This document shows positions 55,030-64,000 of a stretch of 64,000 bases of DNA, piece after piece. This DNA is from Hellea sp. GTDB lineage: Bacteria > Pseudomonadota > Alphaproteobacteria > Caulobacterales > Maricaulaceae. The notes beneath the pieces are model-generated. The model made no database searches. It was not told where the DNA came from and was given only the letters and a program-made list of their open reading frames with translations. The stretch's first letter is position 1; every line of letters begins with the position of its first letter. The stretch covers positions 1-64,000 of the forward strand of contig JABDKG010000096.1 in NCBI GenBank assembly GCA_013002305.1, in the 5' to 3' direction. Both the position numbers and the translations under genes were made by a program.

Positions 55030-55659
55030 ATGGCTATGGACACAAAGCCTACTCTTATTGGTATTGCCGGCGGATCCTGTTCGGGCAAAACGACATTGGC
55101 GCGCAATGCGGCCAAAGCATTGGGGCCGCATCGATGCAGCCTGATTGCTCAGGATAATTATTATTTCGATGTCCGAATTCTTTGCCCCGATGGCGGCTTG
55201 CCGGATTTTGACGCGCCGACGTCGCTCGAGTTCTCATTGCTGGCGCGGCATTTGGCGGCGCTCAAGCAGGGCGACGCTGTCGACATTCCGACCTATGATT
55301 TTACAGTTCATCAGAGACGGGAAGAAACAGTACGAGTTGAGCCGCGTCCTATTGTCATTCTTGAGGGCATACTGATTCTGTCTCAACCGGAAATACGGGC
55401 ACAACTCGATCACAGTGTATTTCTTCGCTGCGAAAAACACCTCCGGCTCGCGCGCCGGATTGCCAGAGACGTTGCCGAGCGCGGCCGTACGGAAGAGGGC
55501 GTACTGGCGCAGTTTTATGAAACTGTTGAGCCGAGCCAAACAACATGGGTCGATCCGTCGTCCGCGCATGCCAGCCGCGTGATCGAGCAGGATGAATATC
55601 TCAACGGCGGAGATGACCTGATTAAGGAGCTGATTGCGCAATGGACAGCCTCTAAATAA
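55030..55659 (+). CDS. udk: Uridine kinase
   Basis: A 209-residue NTP-dependent kinase that phosphorylates uridine and cytidine. The P-loop is GGSCSGKTT. QDNYYFD and DAPTSLEF supply the nucleoside-binding part, PTYDFTVHQR the phosphate site, and VILEGILIL the Walker B strand. Arg residues in RLARRIARDVAERGR form the lid. It lies 36 bases before the nucleoside transporter gene in the same direction, a salvage pair. Confidence 0.93.
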   Translation: MAMDTKPTLIGIAGGSCSGKTTLARNAAKALGPHRCSLIAQDNYYFDVRILCPDGGLPDFDAPTSLEFSLLARHLAALKQGDAVDIPTYDFTVHQRREETVRVEPRPIVILEGILILSQPEIRAQLDHSVFLRCEKHLRLARRIARDVAERGRTEEGVLAQFYETVEPSQTTWVDPSSAHASRVIEQDEYLNGGDDLIKELIAQWTASK

Positions 55660-55695
55660 TCGTTAGAACAGACGGGAATTCTAAGGGGAATTTTT

Positions 55696-56949
55696 GTGAA
55701 CCATCCACTGTTCGGTCTGTTCGGCGTCGCGGCGATTTTGGGCATCGCCTTTCTTTTATCCAACAATAAGAAAGGTATCCGGTTACGAGCCGTCCTGCCT
55801 GCCTTTGCTTTACAAGTAGGGATCGCGGTATTTGTTTTGTTTACCCCGTGGGGAAAATCCGTCCTCGAAACCATGTCTATTGGGTTTCAGTCGCTTCTGG
55901 ATTACTCCAATGAAGGGATCAATTTTTTGTTCGGAAGCTTGGTGCCGGATGTTGCCAATAAAGAGTTTAGCTTTTTGGTCTTGGTTTTACCGGTGATCGT
56001 CTTTTTTGGCGCGTTGATGGAAGTCCTTTATCATCTGGGGATCATGCAATTAATCGTGAAAATTCTGGGGCGGGCCTTGCAATTTATTACCAAAACTCGC
56101 CCCGTTGAAAGCCTGAACGCAGTCGCCAACGTTTTTGTTGGCCAGACTGAAGCGCCGTTGTCGCTGAAACCCTATCTGCCCAGTATCTCTAAATTTGAAT
56201 TATTTACGCTGATGGTGTCCGGTCTGGCGTCGATCGCAGGATCTGTGTTGCTGGGATATATTGCGATGGGCATTAATCCGGAATATCTAATTGCGGCCTG
56301 CTTCATGTCAGCGCCAGCTGCGTTGTTGATGGCTAAAATAATCATGCCCGATCCAGCGCCGACAGAAGAAGATGCGAAAGCAGTGTACGCGATGGGTGAA
56401 GCCAAAGAAGACCGTCACCGCAATGTCATCATGGCAGCTGCTATTGGAACCCAGCAAGGACTGAAACTGGCCGTCAATGTCGGTGCTATGGTTCTGGTGT
56501 TTGTCGCCTTAATCGCGCTGGTAAACGGTCTGCTCGGTTGGGTCGGCGGTCTTGTCGGTTATGAGGACATTTCGTTGCAAATGATATTGGGTTATATATT
56601 TGCACCGCTAATGGCACTGCTCAATGTGCCGTGGAACGAAACCGTTCAGGCCGGCGCAATATTTGGCGAGAAAATTGTCACAAATGAATTCATCGCCTAT
56701 ATTTCGCTGAGCGAGATTCAAGACACATTGTCACCGACGACCGTAGTGGTTTTAATTTTCGCGCTTTGCGGTTTCGCAAATTTAAGTTCGATCGGAATAT
56801 TGCTTGGAGGTCTTGGGACGCTTATCCCGGACCGTATGCCGGATATCGCGGAAATGGGCGTTAAAGCGGTTATTGCCGCGTCTCTTGCCAATCTATTAAA
56901 CGCCGCTATTGCCGGCATACTGGTCGGGCTTGGCGGCGCAATCGGCTAA
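55696..56949 (+). CDS. Concentrative nucleoside transporter (NupC/CNT family)
   Basis: A 417-residue inner-membrane symporter with about ten helices that imports nucleosides with protons or sodium. FVGQTEAPL, a helix-hairpin motif, and the SISKFELFTLMVSGLASIAGS segment are family signatures. The C-terminal FALCGFANLSSIGILLGGLG contains the second hairpin and binding residues. It starts with GTG, preceded by AAGGGGA. With udk upstream it forms a uridine uptake and phosphorylation unit. Confidence 0.92.
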   Translation: MNHPLFGLFGVAAILGIAFLLSNNKKGIRLRAVLPAFALQVGIAVFVLFTPWGKSVLETMSIGFQSLLDYSNEGINFLFGSLVPDVANKEFSFLVLVLPVIVFFGALMEVLYHLGIMQLIVKILGRALQFITKTRPVESLNAVANVFVGQTEAPLSLKPYLPSISKFELFTLMVSGLASIAGSVLLGYIAMGINPEYLIAACFMSAPAALLMAKIIMPDPAPTEEDAKAVYAMGEAKEDRHRNVIMAAAIGTQQGLKLAVNVGAMVLVFVALIALVNGLLGWVGGLVGYEDISLQMILGYIFAPLMALLNVPWNETVQAGAIFGEKIVTNEFIAYISLSEIQDTLSPTTVVVLIFALCGFANLSSIGILLGGLGTLIPDRMPDIAEMGVKAVIAASLANLLNAAIAGILVGLGGAIG

Positions 56950-57881
56950 GCTTTCTTAATGAGCCCAATTTCGACCAGACGTTCGTGCAGATAATCCTGC
57001 GCAGTAATCGCGGGCTCGATTTTGCCGCCCTTGTCTTCGCAACCCGGCAGGGCGTCGATCAGAAAATCCGGATTAAAATGCAAAAAGAACGGCATGGAAT
57101 AGCGCGGCAAGTGCGCCCTGTCTGCCGTTGGATTTAGCACGCGATGGCTTGTAGACGGCAAGTAACCTGCCGTTAACCGTTGCAGCATATCTCCGCAATT
57201 AATCACGAGCGTACCAGCTGGCGGATTGACGCTGAGCCACTCTCCTGACCGGTGTTTTACCTGAAGGCCCGCTTCCTCGGCACCGAGCAATAGGGTGATA
57301 ACGTTAATGTCTTCATGAGCTGCCGCGCGCATGGAGCCTTCCGGGAAGGGCTTGTCCTGCGCCGGATAATGGATCAGGCGAAGAATTGAATTGCCCTGCT
57401 CAACCTTGTCTTCGAAATAATCTTCATCGAGCTCGAGATAGATTGCGATGCCTTTTAAAATATCGCGTCCAAATTCATCCATAGCGTCAAACAATCCGCG
57501 TGAGGCACGATCAAAACCGGTGATTTCTTTGATCGAAGGGGTTGGCGGCATGATGTCATGATAGGGGCTGTCAGCTGTCAGCGCTCGGCCGGTATGCCAG
57601 AACTCTTTAAGGTCGATCGCTGTTTCGCCCTTGGCGCTTTCAGTTCCAAACGGCGTATATCCGCGCTGACCGCCGCCGGACTTGCTGAAATATTGCTTTT
57701 TCGTGGCCTCATGCAGAGCGAAAAAGGCCTCTGAGGCGGCCTGCACATCATCGATCACATCTTGAACAATAATATGATCAGAAATGACGACAAAACCGGT
57801 TTCGCGGAACGACGCGCCGATGGCTTTGGCGAACGCGGCTTTATCTTGGAACCAGAGTTTATAAGAAATAGGATCAAACAT
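56946..57881 (-). CDS. 2-oxoglutarate/Fe(II)-dependent oxygenase, isopenicillin N synthase-like
   Basis: A 311-residue soluble dioxygenase. The Fe(II) triad is H189-x-D191 (in AAHEDINVITLL) and H246 (STSHRVLNP), and 2-oxoglutarate would be held by R260-x-S262. The N-terminal FRETGFVVISDH segment is the usual DIOX_N opening. Substrate unknown; such proteins act on small metabolites. It converges on the transporter gene with a 4-base overlap and is divergent from the DUF5710 gene. Confidence 0.9.
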   Translation of the reverse strand: MFDPISYKLWFQDKAAFAKAIGASFRETGFVVISDHIIVQDVIDDVQAASEAFFALHEATKKQYFSKSGGGQRGYTPFGTESAKGETAIDLKEFWHTGRALTADSPYHDIMPPTPSIKEITGFDRASRGLFDAMDEFGRDILKGIAIYLELDEDYFEDKVEQGNSILRLIHYPAQDKPFPEGSMRAAAHEDINVITLLLGAEEAGLQVKHRSGEWLSVNPPAGTLVINCGDMLQRLTAGYLPSTSHRVLNPTADRAHLPRYSMPFFLHFNPDFLIDALPGCEDKGGKIEPAITAQDYLHERLVEIGLIKKA

Positions 57882-57931
57882 AGCCTGCCTTTATAGCAAA
57901 TAATCGAGCCTTGTGAATATGTATAAATAAG

Positions 57932-57961
57932 TTGCACACAAGAAATGTTCTTGTTATGTTC
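57932..57961 (+). promoter_or_regulatory. Promoter with LexA-type SOS box
   Basis: TTGCAC (57932-57937) and TATGTT (57955-57960) are 17 bases apart, a good sigma-70 promoter. GTTC at 57947-57950 and GTTC at 57958-57961 are 7 bases apart, matching the alphaproteobacterial LexA box GTTC-N7-GTTC and overlapping the -10. The second GTTC also pairs with GAAC at 57970-57973. LexA bound here would block transcription of the small DUF5710 gene, which starts at 57984. Confidence 0.55.
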
Positions 57962-57983
57962 TCTTTCAAGAACGGAGCGAGAC

Positions 57984-58241
57984 GTGACCAAACAATATTT
58001 AAACGTGGACTATAAGGACAAGGACCTGGTTAAAAGACTGGGCGGTCGTTGGGACCCAACAGTGCGCAAATGGTACTGCCCGCGCGGCAGTGAGCTTTCT
58101 AAAATACTGGCTTGGCGACCGGCCAAGGTGCAACTGGTTGAGCGCGCCGAAACCCATCTTGCGGCCATGCTAAAAGCTCAAAACGAACCGATAAAAGTAC
58201 CGAAGCGGCGCGAACCGGCGCAGCTCTCTTTGCTGGGATAA
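57984..58241 (+). CDS. Small DUF5710 domain protein
   Basis: An 85-residue protein. The N-terminal YLNVDYKDKDLVKRLGGRWD and RKWYCPRG pattern is the DUF5710 domain, a short module often found in primase, DNA-processing and mobile-element proteins. The C-terminal half is basic and helical. The start is the GTG at 57984 with GGAGCGA just upstream; an earlier in-frame codon lies in the promoter. The SOS-type box suggests a role after DNA damage, which is inference. Confidence 0.75.
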   Translation: MTKQYLNVDYKDKDLVKRLGGRWDPTVRKWYCPRGSELSKILAWRPAKVQLVERAETHLAAMLKAQNEPIKVPKRREPAQLSLLG

Positions 58242-58261
58242 ATTTTCTCGATTTAAATCCT

Positions 58262-58289
58262 CTTGAATAGCCGGAATTTATTCCCATTT
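58262..58289 (+). promoter_or_regulatory. Sigma-32-type heat-shock promoter of clpB
   Basis: CTTGAA at 58262-58267 is followed, 17 bases after CTTG, by CCCATTT at 58283-58289 and GTG. It matches both the E. coli (CTTGAA...CCCATNT) and the alphaproteobacterial (CTTG-N17/18-CYTATNT) RpoH consensus, the latter with one difference. It would start transcription about 30 bases before the clpB ATG. Confidence 0.65.
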
Positions 58290-58324
58290 GTGATGGGAAG
58301 AAAATTTTAGTCCAAGAGGAAACC

Positions 58325-60901
58325 ATGGATATACAAGCTTATACCCAGCGTGGCCGGGCCGTTATTCAAGCCGCTCAAAGTGAAGCGGTGACACGGGATA
58401 ATCAGCAATTGGTTCCGCTGCACATTATGAAAGCCTTGCTTGACGAGCAGGGCGGGTTGCCCGTGCGCCTACTCCAAATGTCAGGCGCGCAAGTTTCGGT
58501 TCTTGAATCCGCCGTAGAAGCAGGCCTGAACAAATTGCCAAAAATCGAAGGCGGTTCAGGACTTTCGCTCGCCCAAGCCAGCGCGAAAATATTTGCCAAT
58601 GCCGAAAAGTCTGCCAAATCGGCCGGTGACGCATTTGTCACTACGGAACGATTATTGCTGGCAACCGTTTTAAATGCGGACAAAGACCTTAAGTCAGCTT
58701 TAGAGGCCGGACATGTCAATAAAGATGCAGTTGCCGAAGCGATCAAATCGGTTCGCAAGGACGAGCCCGTGACATCGGACGCGGCCGAAGATCAGTATGA
58801 GGCGCTGGCCAAATATGCCCGTGATCTGACGCAAGCGGCGCGTGACGGTAAGCTTGACCCGGTCATTGGCCGGGATGAAGAAATTCGCCGAACCATGCAG
58901 GTCTTGTCCCGCCGGTCCAAAAATAATCCGCTTTTGATCGGTGAGCCCGGCGTCGGTAAAACCGCCATAGCCGAAGGATTGGCTAATCGAATCGTTTCCG
59001 GAGATGTGCCGGAGAGCATCAAAGACAAGCGTTTGCTTGCGCTTGATATGGGCGCTTTAATTGCCGGCGCGAAATATCGCGGTGAATTTGAAGAACGTCT
59101 CAAAGCCGTTCTCAAAGAGATCGAAAATGCTGACGGGCAAATCATTCTGTTTATAGATGAGATCCACACATTGGTTGGCGCCGGTAAGGGCGACGGCGCA
59201 ATGGATGCGGCTAATCTTTTGAAACCTGCTCTTGCGCGCGGAGAGCTTCACTGCGTCGGCGCAACCACGCTTGATGAATATCGCAAACATCTCGAAAAAG
59301 ATGCAGCGCTTGCGCGGCGGTTCTTGACCGTATTCATTAATGAACCAAGCGTCGAGGATACCGTATCAATCCTACGCGGTCTTAAGGAGAAATATGAAGT
59401 CCATCACGGCATCAATATTTCCGATAGCGCGATTGTCGCTGCGGCTCAGCTTTCTAATCGTTATATTACGGATCGTTTTTTACCCGACAAAGCCATCGAT
59501 TTGATGGATGAAGCCGCGTCGCGGCTGCGCATGCAAGTCGATAGTAAACCCGAGCCTCTCGATGAAATTGATCGCCGGCTGGTGCAGCTCAAGATCGAAG
59601 TCGAGGCATTGAAGAAAGAAAAAGACAAAGCCTCAAAAGACCGTCTGAAAAAGCGCAAGGAAGAGATCAAAGACCTTGAAGCCCAAAGCGCCGAAATGAC
59701 GGCAGAGTGGAGAGCCGAGAAAGCCAAACTGGCCTCCGCCACTGACGTAAAGGAAAAGCTAGAGCAGGCCCGCTTTGAGCTGGCCGATGCTGTGCGGCGC
59801 GGCGATTATAGTACGGCCGGCCGATTACAACATGAAGACATCCCTGAGCTGGAAACGCAAATGCAGGCCCTTGAAGATCGGGAACTTGAGCCAAACGCGC
59901 TTGCCAGCGAAACCGTAACGGATGAGGCGATCGCCTCCGTTGTTTCGCGCTGGACCGGAATTCCGGTTGAAAAGATGCTCGAAGGGGAGCGCGAGAAGCT
60001 GCTGTCTATGGAAGACGTTTTAGGCGCGCGTGTTGTGGGTCAGAAACAGGCGGTGGAAGCAGTATCCGATGCTGTTCGGCGCGCCCGGGCTGGCCTGAAA
60101 GACCCGGCCCGGCCTATTGGATCCTTTATGTTTCTCGGGCCAACCGGAGTCGGTAAAACTGAACTGACCAAAGCGCTGGCCGGATTTTTATTTGATGATG
60201 ACACGGCCATTACCCGTCTTGATATGAGCGAATATATGGAGAAGCACTCGGTCTCGCGCATGATCGGCGCGCCTCCGGGCTATGTCGGCTATGATGAAGG
60301 CGGCGCGCTCACCGAAGCGGTCAGGCGCCGGCCTTATCAGGTTGTCCTTTTCGATGAGATCGAGAAAGCCCATCCGGACGTCTTTAACGTCCTTTTGCAA
60401 GTGCTCGATGATGGACGCTTAACGGATGGCCAGGGCCGCACGGTTGACTTCAGGAATACTCTGATCATCATGACGTCCAACATAGGGTCGCAGCATTTGC
60501 TAAATCTGGCCGATCGAGATAATGTCAACGCCGCCCGTATTGGCGTAATGGCTGAAGTCTCGGCCCATTTCCGCCCGGAATTTCTCAACCGGCTGGACGA
60601 AATCCTATTGTTTGAGCGGCTCAAGCCTGAACATATGGGTGCAATCGTTGATATCCAGATTAGCCGCCTTCAAGGATGGCTTGCCGATCGCCGGATCGCT
60701 ATAGAACTAACGGACGGCGCGCGGCAACGGCTCGGGGAAATGGGTTATGATCCGTCTTACGGTGCGAGGCCGTTAAAACGCGTGATCCAGAAACAAGTTC
60801 AGGATGAGCTGGCCCGGCTGGTACTGGCCGGTGAGCTCCATGACGGGCAAACTGTGACTGTTGATGCCAAAGACAAGAAGATCATTCTATCGGCGAAATA
60901 A
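58325..60901 (+). CDS. clpB: ATP-dependent disaggregase ClpB
   Basis: An 858-residue AAA+ chaperone that, with DnaK, resolubilises aggregated proteins. The N-terminal double Clp repeat (1-145) is followed by the first AAA domain (Walker [14 protein letters not shown]), the long coiled-coil middle domain (about 400-525) that marks ClpB rather than ClpA, and the second AAA domain ([29 protein letters not shown]). The C-terminal D2-small domain ends the protein. GAGGAAA precedes the ATG. The heat-shock promoter fits its role. Confidence 0.97.
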   Translation: MDIQAYTQRGRAVIQAAQSEAVTRDNQQLVPLHIMKALLDEQGGLPVRLLQMSGAQVSVLESAVEAGLNKLPKIEGGSGLSLAQASAKIFANAEKSAKSAGDAFVTTERLLLATVLNADKDLKSALEAGHVNKDAVAEAIKSVRKDEPVTSDAAEDQYEALAKYARDLTQAARDGKLDPVIGRDEEIRRTMQVLSRRSKNNPLLIGEPGVGKTAIAEGLANRIVSGDVPESIKDKRLLALDMGALIAGAKYRGEFEERLKAVLKEIENADGQIILFIDEIHTLVGAGKGDGAMDAANLLKPALARGELHCVGATTLDEYRKHLEKDAALARRFLTVFINEPSVEDTVSILRGLKEKYEVHHGINISDSAIVAAAQLSNRYITDRFLPDKAIDLMDEAASRLRMQVDSKPEPLDEIDRRLVQLKIEVEALKKEKDKASKDRLKKRKEEIKDLEAQSAEMTAEWRAEKAKLASATDVKEKLEQARFELADAVRRGDYSTAGRLQHEDIPELETQMQALEDRELEPNALASETVTDEAIASVVSRWTGIPVEKMLEGEREKLLSMEDVLGARVVGQKQAVEAVSDAVRRARAGLKDPARPIGSFMFLGPTGVGKTELTKALAGFLFDDDTAITRLDMSEYMEKHSVSRMIGAPPGYVGYDEGGALTEAVRRRPYQVVLFDEIEKAHPDVFNVLLQVLDDGRLTDGQGRTVDFRNTLIIMTSNIGSQHLLNLADRDNVNAARIGVMAEVSAHFRPEFLNRLDEILLFERLKPEHMGAIVDIQISRLQGWLADRRIAIELTDGARQRLGEMGYDPSYGARPLKRVIQKQVQDELARLVLAGELHDGQTVTVDAKDKKIILSAK

Positions 60902-60904
60902 TAG

Positions 60905-61519
60905 CTATCGGCCGACCCGCGATGATAGCGGGCCGGATCGATCTCCGCGAATTTTCGGGATGTTGAAACTCCTCACAGGCCTTTTAATATTGGGAAGATA
61001 ATAGGTCGGCCCTGCCCATTTGTAGAGATTGTCAATTTCGCATCCTCCGTAGGGCGAGCCAGCGGTCGTTCCGATATTAAACCGTGTTAGACCGATTACA
61101 GCGCCATTTTTTTTATAATAGATCGAAGCAGAATTATTGCCCAGATAAATATGTTTCAACCGTTTGAAAGATCGGCATTTACCCTGTGTCTCGATCAAAA
61201 ATATTTGCTCATTCTCGTCTTTGATAAGGATATGTTTCTTGCCAATTACAGTGAACCAATGCCCGCCTGCCAGTAAGGTGGCGTCACCTGACTGACCAAA
61301 TGTATGTTTTGTCATATAGACTTTAGGGACTTTATCGCCTTTCCCGGCTTCGATTTGTTCGCCGCTCAGATAAAATTGTTCCCAATCAGCCGGGATATTG
61401 TCGAAAGTTTTGTCGTAATCTTTAACGTCGATATTTTCCGCGAACACGGATGGCGATTGACATAAAAACGCCGTGATAAACGCCGCTGAAAATCGTCTAA
61501 ATCTAGTGGTCATAAACAT
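60905..61519 (-). CDS. Exported protein of unknown function
   Basis: A 204-residue protein with a signal peptide (FRRFSAAFITAFLCQSPSVFAE). The mature part is beta-rich and has Cys residues in GKCRSF and GGCEIDN that may pair. No domain recognised. ATGs at 61519 and 61513 are possible starts; earlier in-frame codons run through the terminator of the next gene and are unlikely. It converges on clpB, 3 bases apart. Confidence 0.65.
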   Translation of the reverse strand: MFMTTRFRRFSAAFITAFLCQSPSVFAENIDVKDYDKTFDNIPADWEQFYLSGEQIEAGKGDKVPKVYMTKHTFGQSGDATLLAGGHWFTVIGKKHILIKDENEQIFLIETQGKCRSFKRLKHIYLGNNSASIYYKKNGAVIGLTRFNIGTTAGSPYGGCEIDNLYKWAGPTYYLPNIKRPVRSFNIPKIRGDRSGPLSSRVGR

Positions 61520-61604
61520 TACTTTAAAAGACTCATGATAGGGGTAGGCCGTCTTCCCAATTTCGTCAATATTTCTACGCCGCCCTGATGTTGGCATGCC
61601 TAAC

Positions 61605-61628
61605 AAAAAACCCTCCCGGAGGGAGGGC
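61605..61628 (-). terminator. Rho-independent terminator of the fibre-like protein gene
   Basis: On the minus strand CCCTCC pairs with GGAGGG around a 5-base loop and is followed by six T residues (61610-61605). It lies just after the stop of the trimeric surface-protein gene at 61654, ending that transcript. Confidence 0.85.
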
Positions 61629-61653
61629 ATTTCAATAAATTTAAGTCAAAGAC

Positions 61654-62847
61654 CTACTGAAGGCGGGCTTCGATAGCATCCAGTCTCGCTCTTAAAGCGT
61701 CATTTTCTTCCGCCAGAATTTTATTCTGTTCATTGATCTTGGCAATATAAATATGCGCCTTTTCAAGTTCATTGAGCATTCGTCCGACTTTTTGTGTGAC
61801 GTTAAAGGGTTGATCTGCCGTGGTTGGCCCGACTGTCGGAAGATAGCCGTTTGACCACATCGCCTCCGCGTGTTCTTCAATTGTCGGCAGATCGTAATCC
61901 GCTTCAAATACAGCATCACAGCCGGCACTACACGCGCCTGCTCCGCCAGTGGTCAAATCACCTGTTATGTCCACGTTACCGTTTGTATCCAGCCTAAATT
62001 TCTGAACATTATTATTATCACTGATTATAAACCTTCGGGCGCCGGTTGCCTTCCAAACCCGACCTTCCGTTCGATCCTGCAACACCAGCTGCGCACCTCC
62101 ATTATTAGATGCCCAGAACATCGGTCTATTTTCGTCGGCTGAAGCTTGGGTATTTTCGACGAAAACTGTTCGATTATCCGATCCACGAATATGTACTGCT
62201 TGAGAAGGTGCATCGGTACCAAGTCCGACATCTCCGTCCGCCGCAATAAATATAGAGTCTTCAGGCGCACCAGGTTTAATTCTGAACGATAACCGGCTTC
62301 CATTGGTGACATCACGAATAAAGAAATTGGCTTCATTACCGGCCATGTCCCAGGTTTGCGGTGTAAAGCCTGACGATCCGTTCTGTTCCAACCGAACGGT
62401 CGGCGAATCGCCATCGACAATATGGGCTTCGACGACCGGGGTGGAAGTTCCAAGTCCTATGCGTCCGCCATCATCTACAAAAAGTGAATGTGAGGGGGCA
62501 CCAGCTTCAATCGTAAACGGCGTTCTACCACCGGTTATATCGTCGATAGAAAATTTATTGGCACCGCCATTGGTGGAGTCATTAGCGGTTAATTGCCAGT
62601 CGCGATTTGGGAAAGATGAAGAATTACTCGTGTCATCGAATTTAATTCGAAGATTATTTTCCTTAAGCCTCAGTGTGTCAAAGCCGAAGCTTTCGCCGTT
62701 GACACAGTCTTGACCAACACAGGCACTGCCATTAACGATCAAATCGTCAAGAATGACCTGGTCGGCTGACGCCTGTAGGGCGTATAATGAAAGTGACGCG
62801 GTCGAAATGGCTGCGACTGAATATCTTAGTTTTTTTGAAAATTTCAT
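61654..62847 (-). CDS. Exported fibre-like protein with C-terminal coiled coil
   Basis: A 397-residue secreted protein. A signal peptide (1-28) is followed by beta-repeats such as SHSLFVDDGGRIGLGTSTP and DSIFIAADGDVGLGTDAPS, each with a short LHI/VHI-like strand. These look like phage tail-fibre or S74-associated repeats. Two repeat blocks of about 70 residues share F.I.D.T.G...F.I..GAP. The C-terminal 55 residues form a coiled coil (LNELEKAHIYIAKINEQNK and onward), probably trimeric. No intramolecular chaperone is present. It is likely a surface fibre. Confidence 0.8.
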   Translation of the reverse strand: MKFSKKLRYSVAAISTASLSLYALQASADQVILDDLIVNGSACVGQDCVNGESFGFDTLRLKENNLRIKFDDTSNSSSFPNRDWQLTANDSTNGGANKFSIDDITGGRTPFTIEAGAPSHSLFVDDGGRIGLGTSTPVVEAHIVDGDSPTVRLEQNGSSGFTPQTWDMAGNEANFFIRDVTNGSRLSFRIKPGAPEDSIFIAADGDVGLGTDAPSQAVHIRGSDNRTVFVENTQASADENRPMFWASNNGGAQLVLQDRTEGRVWKATGARRFIISDNNNVQKFRLDTNGNVDITGDLTTGGAGACSAGCDAVFEADYDLPTIEEHAEAMWSNGYLPTVGPTTADQPFNVTQKVGRMLNELEKAHIYIAKINEQNKILAEENDALRARLDAIEARLQ

Positions 62848-62856
62848 GATGCGCTC

Positions 62857-63249
62857 CTATTTCTCGACCAAGCTGGTATCGACTTTGACACCGTTCTTGA
62901 TTGTAAAAGACCCGCTTTGGGTAACGGTTTCATAACTGAAACTGCGCTGCGCATCGCCGCGGCCATTATTCATGGAGTTTTTGGCTGTTACGATCCGTTT
63001 TCCATTGTGACCGGTCACCTCCCACGTATAGGTGCCGTCGGCGAGCATGCCATCATACATCATGGCCGGTGCATTGGCATTTGACGTTTGATGATATCCA
63101 TTGGGTCCTGAAATGGTCAGAGTCGCATCTTGCAATGATGAATCTTCGATGAAATTATTGCCCGGCGCTTGCGGCGATCCTGCCAAAGCCGGAATACCCA
63201 TCGTCGCCGTTGCAACAATTGGTAAAATGATAGAAAACGCTTTTTTCAT
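62857..63249 (-). CDS. Small exported protein paired with the fibre-like gene
   Basis: A 130-residue secreted protein with a signal peptide (MKKAFSIILPIVATATMGIPALAG). The mature part looks like one beta-sandwich (ATLTISGPNGY and YTWEVTGHNGKR strands). No family recognised. It ends 9 bases before the fibre-like gene, so the two are cotranscribed and may act together at the cell surface. Confidence 0.72.
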   Translation of the reverse strand: MKKAFSIILPIVATATMGIPALAGSPQAPGNNFIEDSSLQDATLTISGPNGYHQTSNANAPAMMYDGMLADGTYTWEVTGHNGKRIVTAKNSMNNGRGDAQRSFSYETVTQSGSFTIKNGVKVDTSLVEK

Positions 63250-63434
63250 GAATTAGTTCTCCCTAATATTGCGCCAAGCCGATAAGACTTATCAGGGTGA
63301 AAAACCAAAGAATAAATAGAGTTCGCCCCGAACCCTTTAATTGTAGATGTTTGGTCGGAAAAGTCAATCAAATGTCGGGAAAGACTACTTGCGTGAAATC
63401 TCAATCTTAGTCAAAATGTAAAATAGGGAGCGGA

Positions 63435-64000
63435 ATGCCAAAACTGATTAACCGATATTTTCGCTGGCGGTTCTTACTCGCATTGTCTGCATTGGTCATT
63501 GTGATGTATCTTTTTTGGACTTCGTCACGATATCCTTCTCTGGGTGACAAGGCTTTAATGGGCGGGCAATTGCAGCTTGAAGATAAGTTGAGTTTCGACG
63601 CGCATTTCTTCAATGATCCGAGCAATCCGCGTTGGAAAAAGATTATAATTTCAACTGCAAATTGGCTTGAAACCAACCGTCAGGGTATGACGTTTGGAGT
63701 TGTCTTGGGGTCGGTATTTCTGACCATGATGCGCTATTTACAAATTGTCAGTTTTAAAAACAGGTTTGCCAATTCAGCGCTTGGATTGTTAATGGGAACT
63801 CCGCTTGGCGTTTGCGTGAATTGTGCGGCGCCCATTGCTAAGGGTATGTATGATGGCGGCGCGAGAATAGAAACGACTTTGTCGGCGATGATCGCGTCAC
63901 CGACATTAAATATAGTGGTTCTGACCATGCTGATGAGCGGAATTGTACCGCTTTATTTGGCGGGCGCTAAAATCGCGCTCAGCATCGTTTTAATCCTATT
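63435..64000 (+). CDS. Putative permease with a CNCAAP motif, 3' end cut off
   Basis: The frame is open from the ATG at 63435 (GGGAG upstream) to the right edge (188 codons visible). There are at least four hydrophobic segments: one near the N-terminus, one around the TFGVVLGSVFLTMM helix, one with GTPLGVCVNCAAPIAKG, and one at the end. The VNCAAP Cys pair and the ETTLSAMIASPTLNIVVLTM helix resemble YraQ/DUF318-type permeases that move metalloids or small thiols, but the match is by eye. The start is supported by the ribosome site. Confidence 0.7.
   Translation, partial: MPKLINRYFRWRFLLALSALVIVMYLFWTSSRYPSLGDKALMGGQLQLEDKLSFDAHFFNDPSNPRWKKIIISTANWLETNRQGMTFGVVLGSVFLTMMRYLQIVSFKNRFANSALGLLMGTPLGVCVNCAAPIAKGMYDGGARIETTLSAMIASPTLNIVVLTMLMSGIVPLYLAGAKIALSIVLIL

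Noticed and set aside
63407-63676. Minus-strand frame near the right end
   Set aside because: It is antisense to the permease, whose start has a proper ribosome site and whose product has membrane segments.

Overview
The window comes from an alphaproteobacterium, most likely of the Caulobacterales/Maricaulales/Hyphomonadales group. The evidence is a gcrA gene (a cell-cycle regulator almost confined to this class) with GANTC sites in its promoter, an EipA/DUF1134 protein, an IalB-family protein beside rlmN, a PhoR-PhoB pair and a GTTC-N7-GTTC LexA-type box. Coding density is high, no gap exceeds 300 bases, and I see no rRNA, tRNA, CRISPR array or insertion sequence. Family assignments rest on recalled motifs; no database search was run.

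Layout. 1-6 kb: a truncated molybdopterin oxidoreductase, an inverted repeat, trpF with a small coupled gene, an AqpS-like aquaporin, a heat-shock hsp20 with a sigma-32-type promoter and ROSE-like leader, an EipA-like protein and a repeat-bearing lipoprotein. 6-12 kb: an orphan ABC-2 permease, argD-argF, gcrA and the phosphate two-component pair phoR-phoB. 12-20 kb: a tripartite RND efflux operon followed by an M13 metallopeptidase and a clear terminator. 20-29 kb: a FemAB/CelD-like acyltransferase, a zinc-type CDF exporter, a run of envelope genes (DUF350, membrane-anchored trypsin-like protease, extensin-like protein, TerB-like protein), rlmN, DsrE-like, IalB-like, PilZ, MoeB/ThiF-like and a small exported protein. 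29-37 kb: pyruvate carboxylase, a stand-alone acyl-ACP synthetase like the C-terminal half of Aas, and a DUF1800-DUF1501 pair.

36.9-45.7 kb holds the most unusual locus. Seven co-oriented, tightly packed genes encode a MORN-repeat lipoprotein, an exported 274-residue protein, two von Willebrand A (VWA) proteins, a MotA/TolQ/ExbB-type proton channel, a membrane-anchored formylglycine-enzyme-like protein with four helical repeats, and an exported Gly/Gln- and Ala-rich low-complexity protein. Both VWA proteins start with a short basic cytoplasmic tail and a single transmembrane helix carrying an Asp at residue 17, as in MotB/ExbD/TolR, then a coiled coil, a proline-rich linker and the VWA domain. 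I infer an ion-driven 5:2-type motor whose periplasmic effector is a VWA heterodimer, one partner having an intact metal site and the other a degenerate one.

45.9-52.7 kb is a complete overlapping histidine operon (YerC/TrpR-like regulator, then hisG-D-CB-H-A-F-IE) in the E. coli gene order. Its hisC and hisB dehydratase are fused, apparently by loss of the phosphatase domain of an E. coli-type hisB. 52.9-64 kb: an HD-domain protein, an enoyl-CoA hydratase, a YceI-like lipoprotein, uridine salvage (udk and a CNT transporter), a 2OG-Fe(II) oxygenase, a small DUF5710 gene behind a LexA-type box, clpB behind a sigma-32-type promoter, secreted and surface fibre-like proteins, and a permease truncated by the right edge.
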